From assembly GCF_008107695.1 (NCBI RefSeq), contig NZ_VIRG01000060.1, positions 124,001 to 188,000 of the forward strand: DNA of 64,000 bases, given 5' to 3'. Positions 62,752 to 64,000 of the stretch are shown piece by piece (position 1 is the first letter of the stretch; each line of letters opens with the position of its first letter). The notes below the pieces were generated by a model that made no database searches, was not told the origin of the DNA, and saw nothing but the letters and a program-made list of their open reading frames with translations. Made by a program: the position numbers and the translations under genes. The DNA comes from Stappia sp. BW2. Its GTDB lineage: Bacteria; Pseudomonadota; Alphaproteobacteria; Rhizobiales; Stappiaceae.

Positions 62752-63621
62752 ATGCGGAATGTCACCATCGAAAACGTCACCGATCTCGTGATCGGCTCAC
62801 TTGGCGAGAACGGCGAGATCACAGACAGGAATCGTCAGATCCTGTCAGCACTGGTTCGTCACCTCCACGACTTCTGCAAGGAGGTCAATCTGCAGCACCA
62901 CGAGTTCCTGGGGGCGTGTGATTTCCTGGCGCGTGCTGGTCACGTGTGTGATGACAAGAGGCAGGAATTCATCCTTCTGGGCGATATCCTGGGCGTTGAA
63001 GTTCTGGTCGACATGCTCACCAACCGTGTCGGGGGAGCCGAGAGCGAGTCCACAATTCTCGGCCCGTTTTACCGCGAAAATCCGCCGGTTCTGCCGAAGG
63101 GTGCGTCCACGGTTCAGAAGCATTTCGACGATGAGGAATCTGTCTATTTCGAAGGCCATGTTCGCGACGCGGATGGCAGCCCGATTTCCGGAGTGATCAT
63201 CGACGTTTGGGAAGACGCGCCGAACGGCCTTTATGAAAACCATGATCCGGACCAGCCGGACTACAATCTGCGTGGACGGTTCATAACCGACGACAACGGA
63301 CACTATGCCTTCCGTGCCGTTCGCCCTGTGCCTTATCCGATCCCGGACAATGAAACCGCCGGCGAATTGCTGCGCGCGATGGGTCATCACCCGAACCGTC
63401 CGGGTCATATGCACTTTATCCTGTCCAGGGAGGGGTTCCGTCCGCTGGTCAGTCAGGTCTTCGACGGCAGCAGCGCGTGGCTCGACGATGACAGCGTCTT
63501 CGCTGTCAAGCAAAGCCTGGTCGCTGAATTCAAACCGGCTGGCGATGATTTGGATACGGACTTGCACGTGGAATTCGACTTCACCCTGAAACGGGAAGCC
63601 GTCGCGATGGCCGCGGAATAA
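62752..63621 (+). CDS. Intradiol ring-cleavage dioxygenase (catechol or hydroxyquinol 1,2-dioxygenase)
   Basis: A 289-residue non-haem Fe(III) dioxygenase cleaving the aromatic ring between two hydroxyls. The iron ligands are Y161 (PNGLYENH), Y195 (VPYPIPD), H219 and H221 (RPGHMHF). The helical N-terminal dimerisation domain (residues 1-100) is present, followed by TILGPFYREN. The loop VPYPIPDNETAGELLRAMGHHP is closer to hydroxyquinol 1,2-dioxygenases than to classic CatA. GAGGAGGAA precedes the start at 62752. The iac pathway ends in catechol, so this enzyme could take its product; hydroxyquinol from another aromatic is the alternative. Confidence 0.88.
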   Translation: MRNVTIENVTDLVIGSLGENGEITDRNRQILSALVRHLHDFCKEVNLQHHEFLGACDFLARAGHVCDDKRQEFILLGDILGVEVLVDMLTNRVGGAESESTILGPFYRENPPVLPKGASTVQKHFDDEESVYFEGHVRDADGSPISGVIIDVWEDAPNGLYENHDPDQPDYNLRGRFITDDNGHYAFRAVRPVPYPIPDNETAGELLRAMGHHPNRPGHMHFILSREGFRPLVSQVFDGSSAWLDDDSVFAVKQSLVAEFKPAGDDLDTDLHVEFDFTLKREAVAMAAE

Positions 63622-63640
63622 CAACAGCAGCCCAACTTTG

Positions 63641-63667
63641 GCCCCGGCTTTGCCGGGGCTTTTCTTT
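63641..63667 (+). terminator. Terminator of the dioxygenase gene
   Basis: GCCCCGGC (63641-63648) and GCCGGGGC (63652-63659) form an eight-base stem with a TTT loop, followed by TTTTCTTTT. It lies 19 bases after the stop. Confidence 0.82.
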
Positions 63668-63702
63668 TGTCGAGGGATGTGTCCATGTAGGTGGATGAAC
63701 CG

Positions 63703-64000
63703 ATGGAGAAAAGCTTGAATATCAAGCAAATGAGCTATTTCATCGCCGTCGCTGAAGAACTTCATTTTGGCCGGGCAGCCGAACGGCTGAATGTCGCCCA
63801 GCCTCCCTTGAGCCGTCAGATCAAGCAGATTGAGGAAGAACTTGGCGCCCTGCTTTTCAACCGGGGGCGCAACGCGGTCACGCTCACCCAGGCGGGGGAA
63901 CGGCTCTATGTCCGGCTGCAGAAGATCCTTGCCGATCTGGAGGACACCAAGCTGGAAATCAAGCGCCTTGGCCAGGGCGCAGAAGGGCGTCTTCGGATAG
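63703..64000 (+). CDS. LysR-family regulator, truncated by the window end
   Basis: Ninety-nine residues are visible: [19 protein letters not shown] starts a LysR winged helix, followed by [20 protein letters not shown] and [17 protein letters not shown], then the linker helix. The [19 protein letters not shown] pattern is that of the CatM/BenM/CatR group of aromatic-pathway regulators. The effector domain lies outside. It is downstream of the dioxygenase on the same strand but behind a terminator, and may regulate ring-cleavage genes beyond the edge. Confidence 0.88.
   Translation, partial: MEKSLNIKQMSYFIAVAEELHFGRAAERLNVAQPPLSRQIKQIEEELGALLFNRGRNAVTLTQAGERLYVRLQKILADLEDTKLEIKRLGQGAEGRLRI

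Overview
The window looks like chromosome of a GC-rich alphaproteobacterium. Gene content (class Ib nrdHIEF behind a cobalamin riboswitch, two TRAP transporters, a Dpp-type importer, PhoX, many amine-catabolic genes, fused indolepyruvate:ferredoxin oxidoreductase) suits Hyphomicrobiales, perhaps a marine Stappiaceae such as Roseibium/Labrenzia. That placement is inferred from content only.

Region 1 (1-20.4 kb) is an amine/amino-acid catabolic island. It has two paralogous GNAT acetyltransferases, a six-gene plus-strand operon (M20 deacetylase, hydroxyacid dehydrogenase, DUF861 cupin, aldehyde dehydrogenase, tartrate-type dehydrogenase, succinate-semialdehyde dehydrogenase), a PuuB-like oxidase with a HAD hydrolase, an omega-aminotransferase followed by a complete Dpp-type ABC importer, and an Lrp regulator divergent from another DAO-family oxidase across a perfect 12-bp inverted repeat.

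Region 2 (20.4-36 kb) holds yfdX, a 1146-residue indolepyruvate ferredoxin oxidoreductase with its own Lrp regulator, a FecBCD/BtuFCD-type ABC operon whose permease is frameshifted and whose leader resembles a cobalamin riboswitch, a DUF2946 gene, phoX, and nrdHIEF behind a textbook cobalamin riboswitch with a recognisable promoter.

Region 3 (36-47.6 kb) holds an agmatinase-family ureohydrolase, a LysR gene next to an internally deleted LysR relic, a kinase plus PLP phospho-lyase fusion (hydroxylysine-kinase/ammoniophospholyase type), glutamate decarboxylase with a YrhK-like membrane protein, an IS481-type transposase remnant, an alpha/beta hydrolase divergent from a TetR gene with tandem operators, and a GH8 glycosidase.

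Region 4 (47.6-64 kb) is the most notable. A minus-strand run reads iacH-A-B-C-D-E-F-G followed closely by a TRAP transporter (dctP-Q-M), with iacI divergent; a perfect 24-bp palindrome lies midway between iacH and iacI. This is an indole-3-acetate (auxin) degradation cluster that apparently carries its own TRAP importer. Beyond iacI lies a second module: another TRAP transporter, an alpha/beta hydrolase, an SCP2-like protein, an intradiol (catechol/hydroxyquinol) dioxygenase and a truncated LysR gene. Its control regions share a different palindrome, GTATC-N4-GATAC, in three copies. Together the genes could import auxin or a related aromatic acid, convert it to catechol and open the ring.

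Several enzymes in regions 1 and 3 (PuuB-like oxidase, aminotransferase, agmatinase/guanidinobutyrase, GadB, GabD) converge on GABA and succinate semialdehyde. No tRNA, rRNA or CRISPR array was recognised.
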